Of a stretch of 64,000 nt of DNA, positions 42,960 through 55,754 are shown in pieces. This DNA is from Apricaphanius iberus. Lineage: Eukaryota; Chordata; Actinopteri; Cyprinodontiformes; Aphaniidae. Position 1 is the first letter of the stretch. Every line of letters starts with the position of its first letter. The DNA lies in NCBI GenBank assembly GCA_028564705.1, contig JAPXFQ010000176.1, forward strand, positions 1 through 64,000, given 5' to 3'. The notes under the pieces are model-generated. The model worked only from the letters and a program-made list of their open reading frames with translations, did no database searches and had not been told where the DNA came from. Both the position numbers and the translations under genes were made by a program.

Positions 42960-44060
42960 AATTGTATTGAAACGACTTTTGTTGTAAAGTTGCACTATAT
43001 AAATAAAAGTCAATTGAATATTTTTTAGGCCATTCAGATGATTATAGACTAACAGAAGCACTTTGAAGTCTATTCTGTGAGCTACTTTAGAACTGGGTTG
43101 ATGTGTTGTACGTTCCTAGTTCTAGTGAGGACACTAGCAGCTGCATTCTGGATCAGCTACAGCTGTCTGACTGATATTTTAGGTAGACCTGTGAAGATAC
43201 TGTTACAATAATCAAGGCGGCTAAAGATAAATGCATGGATGAATTTTCTAAGTCTCCTTGTGTCATCAGTCTTTTAATCCTAGAAATGACCTTGTTATTG
43301 CCTTTATGTGACCCTTGAGCTTCAGGTCTGAGTCCATTATTACAGCTAGATTTCTGGCCTGGTCAGGAGTTTCTAGTTGGACCAACTGAAGCTGTGCACT
43401 GATATTTAATCAATCTTTTTTGGGTCTGAAAAGAAGTACTTCTGTTTTGTTTTTGCTAAGGAAATTATGGGACATCCATTTGTTAATTTGCTCAATGCAT
43501 TTATTAAGGGCCTGGATGGGTTCAAAATCACCTGGTGTCATTGAGATATAAAGCTGAGTGTCGTCCGCATACTTGTGGTAGTTAATATTATTTGTTGTCG
43601 TTATCTGGCTTAGTGGGAGCATGTACAATAGATGCTAAATAGGAGGTGCCCTAGGATGGAGCAATGTGGTACCCCACATGTGATTTCTGTGTTTTGTGAT
43701 GAGAACTGGCTGATTGACACAAATAATTTCCTGTTCTTAAGGTAGGATTTGAACCATTCGAGTGCCGTACCAGAGAATCCAAGTTATCTCTCTAGACGTT
43801 CCAGTAATATATCATTATCAACGGTGTCAAACACAGCACTGAGGTCTAATAGTAACAGTACTGTGGTTTTACCACGGTCAGTATTTGTACGGATTTCATT
43901 GAAAACTTTGACAAGGGCTGTCTCGGTGTTGTGGTGCCTACGAAAACCAGACTGATAAATATCAAAGCAGTTGTTCATTGTTAGGAAGCTGTTTAACTGC
44001 TGGAATACAGCTTTTTCAATAAGTTTACAGATAAATGGGAGATTGGTGTGTGTTTATCAA
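42960..44060 (-). mobile_element. L2-like LINE copy C, truncated
   Basis: Leftward. The 3' end wording (inverse: CAATTGACTTTTATTTATAT) is at about 42,990-43,010. The reverse transcriptase active-site segment [12 protein letters not shown] is at 43,410-43,628, and the segment YQSGFRRHHNTETALVKVF with AVFDTVDNDILLE is at 43,784-43,978. Frame breaks separate them. The 5' side is lost beyond about 44,060. Confidence 0.75.
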
Positions 44061-45358
44061 AACACAGAAGTTGCAGTTGTGGATAATCTGCCATAAAGTT
44101 CTCTTAAAGAGAACTTCAGGCAACAATTTCAGTAACATTTTTAAAGGTTCATTTACAAGTTATAATGAAAGAAGCATCTGGACCAGAGTGGCATCCAGAA
44201 TGGAAATATGACCGATGACAGAGTAAAAGATCCTGGTAAAATGTGATGGAAAATATAAAGGTTTTATGCTCTTACTGTTAAAGGGAGAAGACAAGGAGGA
44301 ACAAGAAGGGAGAGGAAGATCAGATTCTGGAGACAAAGGTGAGTGATGTTGATGAGCGTGATTTTGCTGAGGCTGGATGGTTTCAGGTAGAGGGCATTGC
44401 ACAGAGGGCAGGCTGAGGAACATTGGAGCTTGACAGATCCTGGAGGAGGAGTGAGAAGGAAGGAATCCAGAAGGAAGCAGATGACGGTTAGGTTTGGATG
44501 GGGAAATCCAGTGTAGTATGAAAAGCACAGGGAACTTACACACAGAGATCTTGTGTAACATTTATAAAACTTTGTGTGGTATACTTGCTAAAGGGTATGC
44601 CACACATCATACCTCTAAAACCATTACAGCTCAATAACATTTGCCCCTTTTCCACTAGGGTCGTTTTAGACCCGAAACGGGACTGGTCGGTACAGGCTAG
44701 AACAGGTAGGTTGTATTTCCATTACCATCTCAGAACAACGATAGTGGATATGACATGGATATGTGGGCAGGCTGAGTTTAACAAAAACTCCACTCTACTG
44801 TAAACCCCAAAATTGTTTAGCTACAATTACTTAAGGTAAGTGATTTTCTTTGTAAAACTAAAATCATATAACTGTGGCAGAAAAACTCATTGGTAGAAGC
44901 TTAATGCATTTATATGTAATTGCACCTATATTGTTTTGCATATGATGCATTTGAATGAATACATTTAAGGTGTTTCTTTCTATTTTTAGTTTATTCTAAA
45001 ATATAGTTTAAGTTAAGTTTTTTTATAGGAGAATAAGTTTTAAAATCAACACTTAAATAAGAAAAATCAATGAGATTATTATTAATTGTATTAAATTGTA
45101 AGCACTTTCACTATATTATATTAATATAGTTTATTATTATTATATAAGTTTTTAAAGCCCCTCCCATATTTTTCCCGGCACTGGAACCGAGGATCGGTCT
45201 GGACTTGTTTTTTGGAACACATTCAAGTCTTTTTGATGATTTTTCCTGGGCTTGGATGGGGTTTTTTTTCAGTCTACAGTCGATAAAGAGTACTTTCCCT
45301 TGCAAAATGGTGAAATACATTGTTGAATTTCAACTTTAAGCAAACATTGTTTTTTTTC
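44061..45358. other. Intergenic DNA with a possible MITE
   Basis: No gene is supported. CCCCTTTTCCACTAGGGTCG at about 44,645 and GGCACTGGAACCGAGGATCG at about 45,180 have the look of the two ends of a fish MITE (~550 bp), but I could not establish inverted repeats or a target duplication. Confidence 0.35.
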
Positions 45359-46050
45359 CAATTTAATTTAATTCAATTCAATTTTGTTTATATAGCGCCA
45401 ATTCACTACAAATGTCACCTTAAAGCACTTTACAACAAAATTAATTTCATTACAATTATACAAACATTCCGATCAGTTAAAAGTTTTCTATGTAAGGATC
45501 CCAGCAGATTGCGATGAGTAATCGACGTGAGGTTGTGCCCAGATCATGCAGACTCCAACCACAGCAATTCCTCAGCAATCCCTCATACTGAGCAAGCATG
45601 TAGTGACAGTGGAGAGGAAAAACTCCCCTTTAATAGGAAGAAACCTGGCTCAGTACAAACTGTCATCTGCCACGACCATCTGGGGGTCTGGGAAAACAGA
45701 GAAGAGATGGCATGGAGGATGCTCGGTCAATTTCATCTGGACCGATGTTCCCAATCCAACAGGGGACATTGTAGTTGAGCAGGGTACCAGACTATGTGGA
45801 GCTTCTATGGGGAGAAAAACACTGAGAGGAAACTGGATTAACAATCGCAATAAAAGCAGAAAAAAATATATCTGGAGAGTATTAGAAGAGAAAACTAGAA
45901 GAGAGAAGAAAATTGGTAAGTCTGTCCTCCTACAGTCCAAAGGTATAGCAGCATAACTACAAAAATAGCCCAGCATAACCTAAGCCATTCTAACTATAAG
46001 CTTTATCAAAAATGAAGGTTATAAGCCTAGTCTTGCAAATAGACAGAGTA
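45359..46050 (-). repeat. L2 3' end fragment
   Basis: Starts with AATTCAATTTTGTTTATATAGCGCC (split here; the key core is TATAGCGCC at 45,392-45,400) and continues with the same order of 3' untranslated sequence as copy B. It shares GACGTGAGGTTGTGCCC and CATCTGGGGGTCTG with copy B. It ends near the start of the reverse transcriptase C-terminus, at ATAGACAGAGTATCT. Confidence 0.8.
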
Positions 46051-46057
46051 TCTATTC

Positions 46058-46258
46058 ACTTTATTTTATTTATATAGCGCCATTTCACAACAAATGTAAT
46101 CTCAGGGCACTTTACAATGAAAGTCTTTCAATACAATTATACAAACATTCCAAACTGTTAAAAGTTTTCTATGTAAGGAATCCCAGCAGATTGTGATGAG
46201 TCATCAACGTGAGGTGATGCCCGGATCATGCAGACTCCGACCACAGCTTACAGAGCTG
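46058..46258 (-). repeat. Second L2 3' end fragment
   Basis: TTTATTTATATAGCGCCATT followed by about 170 bases parallel to 45,359-45,560, then an abrupt change at CCACAGCTTACAGAGC. It abuts the L2 fragment directly before it and the plus-strand copy D after it, so several L2 pieces were joined here. Confidence 0.8.
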
Positions 46259-46265
46259 TTGCAGC

Positions 46266-48350
46266 TCTGTTGAGCCAACTATTCCCACTTCTGTCAGTAG
46301 TGATGACTTTATGGGATTCTTCATAAGTAAAATAAATTATATTAAAAATAAAATCCTTGGCATTCTCCCAAACATGATTAACTCTCTTTCAGTAAATTAT
46401 GCAGTATCAGAGAGAACTGTAGAACCATGTCTATGTCTGTACCGTTTTGATTCTGTTGAACTTTCGGAATTATCACAAATATTAGCTTCCTCTAAACCCT
46501 CAACTTGTATGTTAGACCCAATACCAACCAATTTATAATGGGTGTGTTCCTTCTGGTTACTGGCCCTATTCTAGACATGGTGAATCTATATTTAATAAAG
46601 GGATATGTGCCTCAGGAATCTTAGGTTGCTGTAATTAAACCTTTACTTAAGAAACCCTCCCTGGATCCAGATCAATTAGCTAACTACAGACCTATATCTA
46701 ACCTTCCTTTCTTATCCAAAATTGAGAAAATAGTTTATTAATCAAGTATGTGAGCATGTAAACAGCAACAACCTGTTTGAAGAATTTCAGTCAGGTTTTA
46801 GAGCTCATCATACCACTGAAACAGCACTGGTAAAATATACCAATAATATTTTAATGGCCTCAGATAATGGATTTGTGACTGTTCTGGTCTTGTTAGATCT
46901 CAGTGCTACTTTTGACACAGTCGATCATAATATTCTCTTAGATAGGCTTGAACACGTAGGGATCAAGGGAACAGCACTAGGCTGGTTTGAACCATATATG
47001 TCTGACAGATTCCAGTTTGTTCATGTTAATGTTACTTTTAGAGTACTACAGGGTTCTGTGCTTGGACCGATTTTCTTTACTATATATATGCTTCCAATTG
47101 GTAAAATAATTAGACAACATGGAATGGATTTCCACAATTATGCTGATGATACACAATTATATTTATCCATAAAACCTGATGAAACCAATCAGTCAGTTAG
47201 ATTACAAGCATGTCTGGAAGACAAAAACCTGGATGACTCTGAATTTTCTATTTTTAAATTCAGACAAGACAGAACTTGTTGTCTTTGGACCAGAACCTTT
47301 AAAAAGGAAACTGCTATATCAATCACTTCATCTGGATGGCATTAATTTGGCCTTTGGTAATAATGTAAAGAACCTCGGTGTAATTTTTGACCAAGACATG
47401 ACATTTAAATCCCATATTAAACAGGTTTCTAAGATGTATTTCTTTCATCTCCGGAATATTGCTAAAATGAGAAACATCCTGTCCAGGAGTGATGCAAAGA
47501 AACTAGTCCATGCATTTGTGACTTCAAGGCTGGACTACTGTAATTCCTTATTATCGGGAAAAAATACAAAATACAATTAAAAGCCTTCAGTTGATCCAAA
47601 ATGCTGCAGCAAGAGTTCTGATGAATATTAAAAAGAGAGATCAAATTTCTCCTGTTTTGGCTCCCTGTTAAATCCAGGATAGAGTTTACGATCTTCCTCT
47701 TTACTTATAAAGCCCTTCACATCAGAGATCTTATTGTTCCATATGTTCCTAACAGAGCACTTAGTTCTCAGAAAGCAGGTCTACTGGTAGTTCCTAGGAG
47801 TACTAAAAGTAGAATGGGAGGCAGATCTTTTAGTTATCAGTCTCCTCTCCTGTTGAACCAGCTCCCAGTTTTAGTCTGTGAGGCAGATACTTTTTCTGAT
47901 TTCAAGAATAGGCTTAAAACCTTCCTTTTTGAAAAAGCTTATAGTTAGTGGCTTAGGCTATCCTGAGCTTTTCTTTTTCTTTAGGTATGCTGCTATAGGT
48001 TTAGACAGACTGACGACTTTTCTTCTCTTTTCAACTTTTTTCTTCTACCACTCTCCAGATATATTTTTTCTGCTGTTATTGTGATTGTCAACCCAGTTTT
48101 CTCTCAGTATTTTTCTCCCCATAGAAGGTCCACATTGTCTGGAACCCTGCTCAACTATAAAGTCCCCTGCTGGATGGCGAACATTGGTCAAGATGATGCT
48201 AAAAGTCATCGAGCATCCTCCATGCTGCCTCTTCTCTGTCTTCTCAGACCCCCAGACGGTCGTGGCAGATGACCGCTTGTACTGAGCCAGGTTCTGCTGG
48301 AGGTTTCTTCCTGTTAAAGGGGAGTTTTTCCGCTCCACTGTCGCTACATG
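46266..48350 (+). mobile_element. L2-like LINE copy D
   Basis: Rightward copy with frameshifts. Motifs in order: ASSKPSTCMLDPIPTNL (46,500), RPISNLPFLSK (46,690), FQSGFRAHHTTETALVK (46,795), ATFDTVDHNILLDRL (46,905), [16 protein letters not shown] (47,140), LDYCNSLLSG (47,530) and MGGRSFSYQSPLLLNQLP (47,815). The 3' untranslated region runs to about 48,350. It lacks the terminal TATAGCGCC sequence. Confidence 0.82.
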
Positions 48351-48384
48351 TATTAGGGATTGCTGTGATAGTACAGTTGCTTCT

Positions 48385-48660
48385 TGGTAGCAACTGTACT
48401 AAAAAGAAAGCTAGGATTGTTTTTATTTACTTCCATGACGAGAAATATGCTGTTCTAGCTTGTTGAAGGGTGTTTTTATAAAGTAGTAGACTATTTTTCC
48501 AGGTTAAAAAGGAATCATTTAAGTGTGTAGAGCGCCATTTTCTCTCAAGTTTCCTAGTAATCTGCTTTAAAGTACGCTCCTGATTACCTTCTTTTTTAAG
48601 GGAGCTACACTGTCTAATACCAAACGCAGTCAGGAAGTAATACTTTGAACCAGATCATCA
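48385..48660 (-). repeat. L2 5' region fragment
   Basis: Matches the 5' coding part of copy B (25,470-25,620) on the minus strand: CTAGGATTGTTTTTATTTAC, AAAGGAATCATTTAAGTGTG and TAGAGCGCCATTTT occur in the same order. It adjoins the 3' side of copy D in the opposite orientation. Confidence 0.75.
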
Positions 48661-51437
48661 ATTTCTGAAGGGTTAGTGTTTGAATTACTGTATTGTACTG
48701 TATTGTAAGTATCTAAAATTTAATTTTAGTAGTCATTTTATTAGTAGTTGATATCTAATTACATTTTTATAGTAAGAACTATTCTTGATATCTGAAATGA
48801 AGCCTATGACTGGTAAATGAGAATAATGAACCTTTGGTTTCCATTTCTGCTTCTGGACCAGGTTATTTTAGCTGTAGCTAGACAAATAAAACAGTCATGT
48901 ATTTCAGACCTGGATTATATTATTCTAAACAATCAGAGGAATAATTGAAATCAATTCTGGGATTTGTGAAACCTTTCTGTGATTTGTGAAACTTCAAGAA
49001 GGCAGATTTTAGCCCTTTTTCTACATCTGGAACAGCAGATACAGCAGACTGCTGTATCTACACTCCGGGAAGGACAACTCTAAGACCCACTGTTACAGTT
49101 ACATTTTTGTAATGCCCAAACAGATAAAAACGTTTTAAGCAGGCTCTTCTAAAGAAATTCCTGCTTATTTTCTAATGAATTAAAAGTCAAAGAAGTAGTG
49201 GGGGGTGCTTGGAGATGGTGATGCTCTGGAGCAGGTGTGAGTGTTCAGGAGTTTAGGGTGTATATGTGGGTGTAGTTTAGTATAGTAATAGTAGCTGATA
49301 GTAGCTAATGTGTGACTAGTGAATGTGTGTGAATGCCCTTTATATTGGAGTCATTTCCCTACCACCACAAATTTTCCTTCAGGTTACAAAACTGATAAGC
49401 ATGTGTGCTATAAACATTAATACAAAATGGGTGACATATGGCCCATTAGTGCAAAACAAAAGGTTGAGCAATAATCATGCTAATTCCCTGGTCGAAGGCA
49501 GGCACTGAATACCTGCAACTGCAAACATCTTCCAAAAGGCTTAGTTTATCCTCTTTATATGTCGATTTACAGTAAATTAATTGTGGTAAAAAATAATACA
49601 GAAGTGATTATGAAGCTTAACAATAAGTTTTGAAAATAACATTAGCATTCAAGTTCTCTACCAGATACTTTGAAACTGTATGGGGCACAGTAAGGAAGGA
49701 GTTATAAATACAATAGTTAACAGTAAATGATAAAGAAAAACTAAAACATTATGATCAATTAATATTTTGTAAACATTATTTTTTATATATTGCTCAGATC
49801 ATCTCCCCCTCGCCTTGATGGGGTATGCTTGACGTGTTCCCCAGCATGCTTCCTCATGTCTATGTCTCTCCCATCCTTGAAATGTTGGAGAACAGCACCT
49901 GAAAATGTGGTGGTGGGTGTATTTCATGAAGTTTGTTGACAACTAAAAGTGCTATAGACCAGGAGCTTTTTCATGAAACACGTTCAATTCAATCAAGTTC
50001 CTATCATCAGAGAACCACTGCTGACCTCCTGTGTTAAGCTGATTTTTAAAACTACAAAATAAAGGTCACTATTACATCACATCCTGTTTCTAAGACACTG
50101 CCTATTTGAGCTCAGTAAAGAGCTCATGTAGAGCGCACTCAAGCCTAGTTTATGCTTCTGCTTGTTTGCTTCTGCTTCTTTGAAGGGACGGATAGACGCA
50201 ACGCCATTATCCGTCAACGCAAGGGCTCTCCGTCACCTATGCAAGGACGCACGGAGTAGAGGCCCAAATTTTAACTCTCCGTCGGAGAGCGTATTCATCT
50301 GATTGGTCAGTTTGAGCAACAACCAGAGAGTTTTGATGGATGGCTTAATTTGATTGTCTAGCTGGGGCCATTCTTTATTACATAGTTTTTATTTTTCATA
50401 TGGGTAATAAAAGTTAAAATTACTGCGAAAATAAGTTTAAATGTTACCCAGTATGTCACACCAAAGTTCTTTGTTTCTACTGATATATAGTTTTATCTCT
50501 TTAAAAATGATTTTTATAAAGAAAATGTTTTATTTGAAGTCCACTGTAGTTTATGAAAATAGAAAAATTACTGCTCAAAAGAGATTACATTGAGACCACA
50601 AACTATGCCAACAATACTTGTCTAAAAATTTCTAGGATCTACAAAAATGTAGTGTTTGTTCTTGACAGGAATGTTTTCATAGAAAGACTACATGTGAAAA
50701 TTGGAGTACGTTCATAAAAGAAAAAAAAAATGTTATAAAAAAAGAAAAATAAACTACATTTTGTTGTCATTTGTGATAGTACAAAAAATAAAAACGTATA
50801 CTTTTGTTATCGAAATTACTAGAAGTATTGAGCGTGTCAGCCTAAAGTGATGACGAGGCCAAATCTACTCACTTTGTATTAACCAGTCCTCACTTTACAG
50901 TTGAAAAACCTGAAATGGTGAACTCTTGAAGTTTGGGATGTATCTTAACAGACTAAGAACATTTTTAAGCATTATAAATACTTTTGTAAGGCTTGCTTTC
51001 TTTGTAGGCTAATCATGTTGCTCAGCTCCAGCCTTTACCTTCTCTATCTCCCTTTTCTTACTATTACCAGGCTAAGTCTGTCTGACACAGTGTAAGTTCT
51101 CATCAAAGCATTTGCCACATCTTTGTCTGGTGAAAGGCAGGAAGAGGGTGGGAGAGGACAGGCTTGAGTCCAATGCTGTAAACTGCTGCCAACAACAGAA
51201 AGATGGAGAGGGAAGCAACCTGGAATATTTATCCTTTGTTTCCCAAACAACTACATAACCCCAAAAGGGTCAGGAACCTGGGGAAAAAAATCCATCGCCA
51301 GAGTGTCAATGGCAAGACAAAAAGTACAGAGATAACATTAAAAAAGCAAGGTGAGACAAACTAAAATACACTTTTAACCCTGATTTTTTTTGCCAGTGAC
51401 TCATAAGCCAAGAAATCCATGCCTTGAACCACATGAA
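48661..51437. other. Intergenic DNA, one MITE piece, no gene
   Basis: Apart from the MITE wording at 50,137-50,330 nothing coding or structured was recognised. Composition is AT-rich with short poly(A/T) runs. Confidence 0.45.
50137..50330. mobile_element. Harbinger-like MITE fragment
   Basis: Contains AAGCCTAGTTTATGCTTCTG, CGCCATTATCCGTCAACGC, CTCTCCGTCACCTATGCAAG and GCATCTGATTGGTC-like text in the same order as the complete copy at 54,723-55,356. Its right side is not resolved. Confidence 0.6.
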
Positions 51438-51696
51438 ATGGTAAATGGACTGAACTTATATAGCGCTTTTCTAGTCTTACTGACCACTCAAAGCGCTTTA
51501 CATTGAAGCCGCATTCACCCATTCACACTCGCATTCATACACCGACACCCAACATGGCTCGGTAGGACAATGTAGAATTTGGGGGTTAAGTGCCTTGCCC
51601 AGGGGCACATCGACATGTGACTGGAGGAAGCTGGAATCGAACCTACGACCCTCCGATTGCAAGCCAACTACTCTACCACTGAGCCACAGTCGCCCT
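51438..51696 (-). mobile_element. tRNA-derived SINE
   Basis: On the minus strand it begins GGGCGACTGTGGCTCAGTGG, carries a pol III A box (TGGCTCAGTGG, 51,676-51,686) and a perfect B box (GGTTCGATTCC, 51,633-51,643), then a ~190-base body. The 3' part is AAAGCGCTTTGAGTGGTCAG, then AAGCGCTATATAAGTTCAGT. The head is tRNA-like and the tail resembles LINE 3' ends that SINEs borrow. Common layout of fish SINEs. Confidence 0.88.
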
Positions 51697-51839
51697 ATAA
51701 ATACTGAAACAGATTGTAAGCTCAGCATGAGGATCTAAAGCAGGCTTTACAACTGATGGATAAAATATTTTTGGTGTCCTTGAGTCACCTGTGTATATGA
51801 GAATGTCATAATGTTAATCTCTGCTTGCTGCAAAATATA

Positions 51840-54070
51840 AACATTCACAAGGAATGGGGGGGTATCTCTAGGAGACAGCTCTCATGAAACTGCTGCGGTC
51901 TATAAGTCTATTATTTGTAACTTTAGTAATATTTTTTTTATCACAATTTATTAGACTAATAGGTCTGTAGTCTGCAGGAGAATCACATTCTCTTCCTGGT
52001 TTTTGTATTACCGTAATAGTTGCTTTGTACATTGTTTGGGGTAGAATATGATCTTTTTGAGCCGTGTTCACTACTTCCAAGAAAAGAGATTCAATACACC
52101 AAAATCTTAAATAAAATTCAATTGGAATGCCATCCATTCCTGCAGCTTTTTTTTAAGGAAGTGTTTTCATTACAGATTTAATTTCTTCACAGGTAATATC
52201 TTTTCTAAGCTGTTCCTTCTGTTCCACTGTTACATGGTTTAGATTAAGTGAGTTGAGGAAGGGAGTGGGATCTGATTTTCTTTTTCTGAAGTATATAGAT
52301 TTTCATAGTACAATTTAAACTCATTATTAATAATCTGATTATTGGTATAAACTACATCTGATGCCTTATCTTTTATTGATATAGGTTCTCTCTTAACAAA
52401 TTTTTTAACTAATGAGGCTAGATGTTTACCTGATTTATTAGTGGAGATATAATCTGTTTTGTTTGAGTTATGTCTAACACAGTTTGCTTTTTGTAGTAAC
52501 AAATTATCTAACTTTAATTTACTTTCGTGAATTTCTATTAATCCAGTATTATTAGCTTGAATTTTTTGTTGTTTCTGTAATCCATTTATTGTCTATCATT
52601 TTATTTATCTAATTCTGCTTTTTTTTGCTGTGAATCCTAGCATTATTCCCCTTATATAAGCTGTAAATGTTTCCCATGTTATACCAATTTCTGGTCTATT
52701 TTCTGGATTCCCAACATTAACATTAGTTTGAATAAATAATTCAATGTGATTTTTTATATGTTTTAAAAAATCTGTATCTGTTAAATGTTTCCTATTCATT
52801 CTCCAGATAAAATGGCGAAGATTATTTTGTTTGGGCAACATATTACATACTACTATTGCATGGTCTGATATTATGATTTCATTTATTTGACTTGAAACTA
52901 TTCTGTCCAGGTTTGGTCTGGAGATAAATAAGTAATCAATTCGGCTATAACTGTTTTGAGGGTGTGAAAAATATGTATAGTCTATTGTTTTTGGATGTAA
53001 TGTTCTCCAGATATCCTGTAATTCATTATCTAGTAAAAATCTCAGTAGTCAGGGTTAATTTAGAGTTGTCCTGTGATTTAAAGATACTATTTAAGTCACC
53101 ACCAAAAATGATCACTCCTGTTGGAGAGCTATCTAAACGTGCTGTTCATCCATACTGCACATCCTCCCGCCACCCATCTTCCCTTTAACCCCCCCCCCCC
53201 CCCGCATACGCTATCCTTCAACCATTCTTTAACCCCCCTTACCAACCCTCCCAGACATTCACTGTTCCTACCAGTTTCCCCCAGTCCCTCACACAAACAT
53301 TCATTCAAGATAATAATAACAACAACAACAACAACAACAACATTAGCTACTGCTACTTCTGTAGTCGAGTGGTTAAACGCCCATTCTTGGGAATCTAGCC
53401 TTTATTTCTGCGTTTGCTTCTCGTAGAGATGAGAAGACTAATTCCTCTGTTCCATCTTGGAATAGCAGCGTAGCAGGATACTTCACCTTTGTTTTGATGT
53501 TTAATTTATGGAGTCGCACCCGTAATGGCCAATATGCATCTCTCCTTATACACAATTGCACCGATATGTCAGGGAAAATTCGGTAATTGCACTTCTCCTC
53601 AGTAGGCTTGTTACTGTCTCGAGTCCGGCGCATCTTAACAGCCTGCAGGCTCTTGTGCTTTGAATTAATATTTTGTACTTGAAACATTATCCCCCGAGTG
53701 CAGCCTGTGTTATCCCCATTATCCCCCTTTGTGCTCCGACGCGATAAGCCCTCTTGATGTCGGTCTCTCTTAAACTTAATATATTCCGTTGCCTAGTCCA
53801 GATTTTTCCGTAGTTCAGTAATGGAACTTTATTGATTATCCAGATGGGCTGCCTGGTCATATATCTGACTGGTATGCGATTCCATTTTATGGTCGATTGA
53901 ATCTACTCGTTTAACGAGCGATGAAATGAGTGTGTTTGTATCCTTATGCATCTCCAAAAGTTTGTCAAGTTTGGTCTCAAGCTCATCAAATCTAGCTGCG
54001 TTTGTATTCGGCATTTCTGCAGCCCCGCGTGCTCTGGTGTTCATTGACACTCACCTTCGTTATTTCCTCT
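51840..54070 (-). mobile_element. L1-clade LINE remnant, 3' part missing
   Basis: Leftward. The ORF1 segments at 53,829-54,050 (coiled coil, LETKLDKLLEMHKDTNTLI) and 53,373-53,687 (WPLRVRLHKLNIKTK, LREANAEIKARFP) match L1 ORF1 proteins. Endonuclease and linker fragments follow (52,605-52,841; 52,239-52,502). The start of the reverse transcriptase is at 51,868-52,137 (DGIPIEFYLRFW, ADYRPISLINCD). Everything after the second reverse transcriptase block is missing. Losing the 3' end is unusual for a LINE, which normally loses the 5' end, and points to a later deletion. All frames contain stops. Confidence 0.8.
53304..53342. repeat. AAC/AAT microsatellite
   Basis: AATAATAACAACAAC... about 13 trinucleotide units inside the L1 remnant, between ORF1 and ORF2 sequences. 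A poly(C) run lies nearby at 53,190-53,204. Confidence 0.9.
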
Positions 54071-54722
54071 CAGTTCAGTTCATATAACAGACTAACGTTT
54101 AGATGACAAATCTGATCATGTTTTATCCGCGTTATCGGGTTGATTTTGATTATTTTAGGATCTTATTACCCGCCGCATCCAGGAGCTCTAACCTTTCCGA
54201 CCTCTCACGTATGCGCCTTTTTGTGTCACCAGAGTCTTTCACTCCTTTTCACTTCCAGAAAATTCCTAGCAAATTACTCCTTCAAGATAAGTCCTACTTC
54301 ATTTCTCTTTTCATTTACCCTATGGTAGAACAACTTGAACCCTTCTCTAAGCCTTGCTACCTTTCCACCTGGCATTTTACAAGCTAAGCTTTTTCATTAC
54401 AATTATACAAATGTTTGAAGCAGTTAAAACGTTTTATAGTCAGGGAACCCCAGCAGTTTGCGTCAAGTCATTGACATGAAGTTCTCCCCTGTACATGCAG
54501 ACAGCAATCCCTCACACGTAACAAGGATTTAGTGAAAGCGAAGTGAAAAAAACGCTCCTTTAAAAGGAAAAAAAACCTTTGTCCGATCCTGGCTCAGTAC
54601 ACACGATCATCAGCCATGACAGTCTAGGGGTTTGAGAATGAGTGAAGAAAAGTGGTCAGTCTGTCTTCCAACAGTATAAGCCTATAGTAGCATAAATCCA
54701 GAGATAGCTCAAGATAACCTAA

Positions 54723-55356
54723 AGCCTAGTTTATGCTTTTCCATTTTGACTGAGACAGATTGACACAGCGCCATTATCTGTCCACGCAACGGCTCTCCGT
54801 CACCTATGCAAGGACACACAGATGCCCCATTTTTTACCTATGCATCTCTGTCAACGGAGGGCGTATGCATCTGATTGGTCACAGCCAGAGATCTCTTTAC
54901 CAGAACAGTGCTCTATAGTCGCAGTAATCAGTAGTTAATGCAGCATTTGAAATGACATATATTGAACTGATAATTTATCTAATCTGTTTTTTGGCGATTG
55001 TGAACACAAGGAAGTTTAGGAAAACAACAAAAATGGGCGCTGTGTTTGTTTCCATGTGATTTTAGAGTATTTTTAGAGTATTCTGTGAGCTGCACTTGTA
55101 TTAAAAATCTTTACAGCTTAAACAAAACTTACTTTCTGTTGTTCATTGCTCCTTGAGGGAGACATGCGTTCACCAGCCTAGAGGAAAACTAAAACAACGC
55201 TGTGATAGTAGGTGGAGACGCCATGAAAAGTTAGCACCCCCTGCTGTCCTGGTCGAGCAATGTTGAACAAACAATGGAAAGGGGAGACAAAAAACAGACT
55301 ACATGTCTCAGTCAATACATGTGAGTCTGAGTGCAAATTTGCGCTCAGAGAAGGCT
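54723..55356. mobile_element. 634-bp Harbinger-like MITE with TAA duplication
   Basis: Inserted in L2 copy E. The other L2 copies read ...CCTAAGCCATTC... uninterrupted, whereas here TAA is duplicated at 54,720-54,722 and 55,357-55,359. The insert starts AGCCTAGTTTATGCTTTTCC and ends AGAGAAGGCT, giving a short AGCCT/AGGCT inversion. A three-base TAA target is the PIF/Harbinger preference. It has no transposase. Confidence 0.82.
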
Positions 55357-55754
55357 TAAGCCATTCAAACTATAAGCTTAATCAAAAAGAAGGCTTTAAG
55401 CCTAGTCTTAAAAAAAACATGCCGTTTCTGTCTCATGGACTAACACAGGTTCCACAGAAGAGGAGCTTGATAATTAAAATACCTGTCTCACATTCTATTT
55501 TTAGAAATCCTAGGAACTACCAGCAATCCTGCAGCCTGAGAGCGAAGTGCTCTGTTACCAACTAATGGAACAATCAGATCTCTTATGTACGATGGAGCTT
55601 GACTATTAAGGGCTTTTTACGTAAGGAGGATCTTAACCTCTATTCTGGATTTACAGGGAACCAGTGGAGAGAAGCTAAAATAGGTTAAACGTGATCTCTC
55701 TTTTCAATATTCATCAGAACTCTTGCTGCAGCATTTTGGATCAACTGAAGGCTT

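Noticed and set aside
44160..44561. 133-residue minus-strand frame rich in Pro/Ser/His
   Set aside because: No domain, no splice context and biased composition; likely chance.
51633..51696. Possible functional tRNA gene
   Set aside because: A and B boxes are present, but the sequence runs on into a SINE body with a LINE-like tail and does not fold as a full tRNA.
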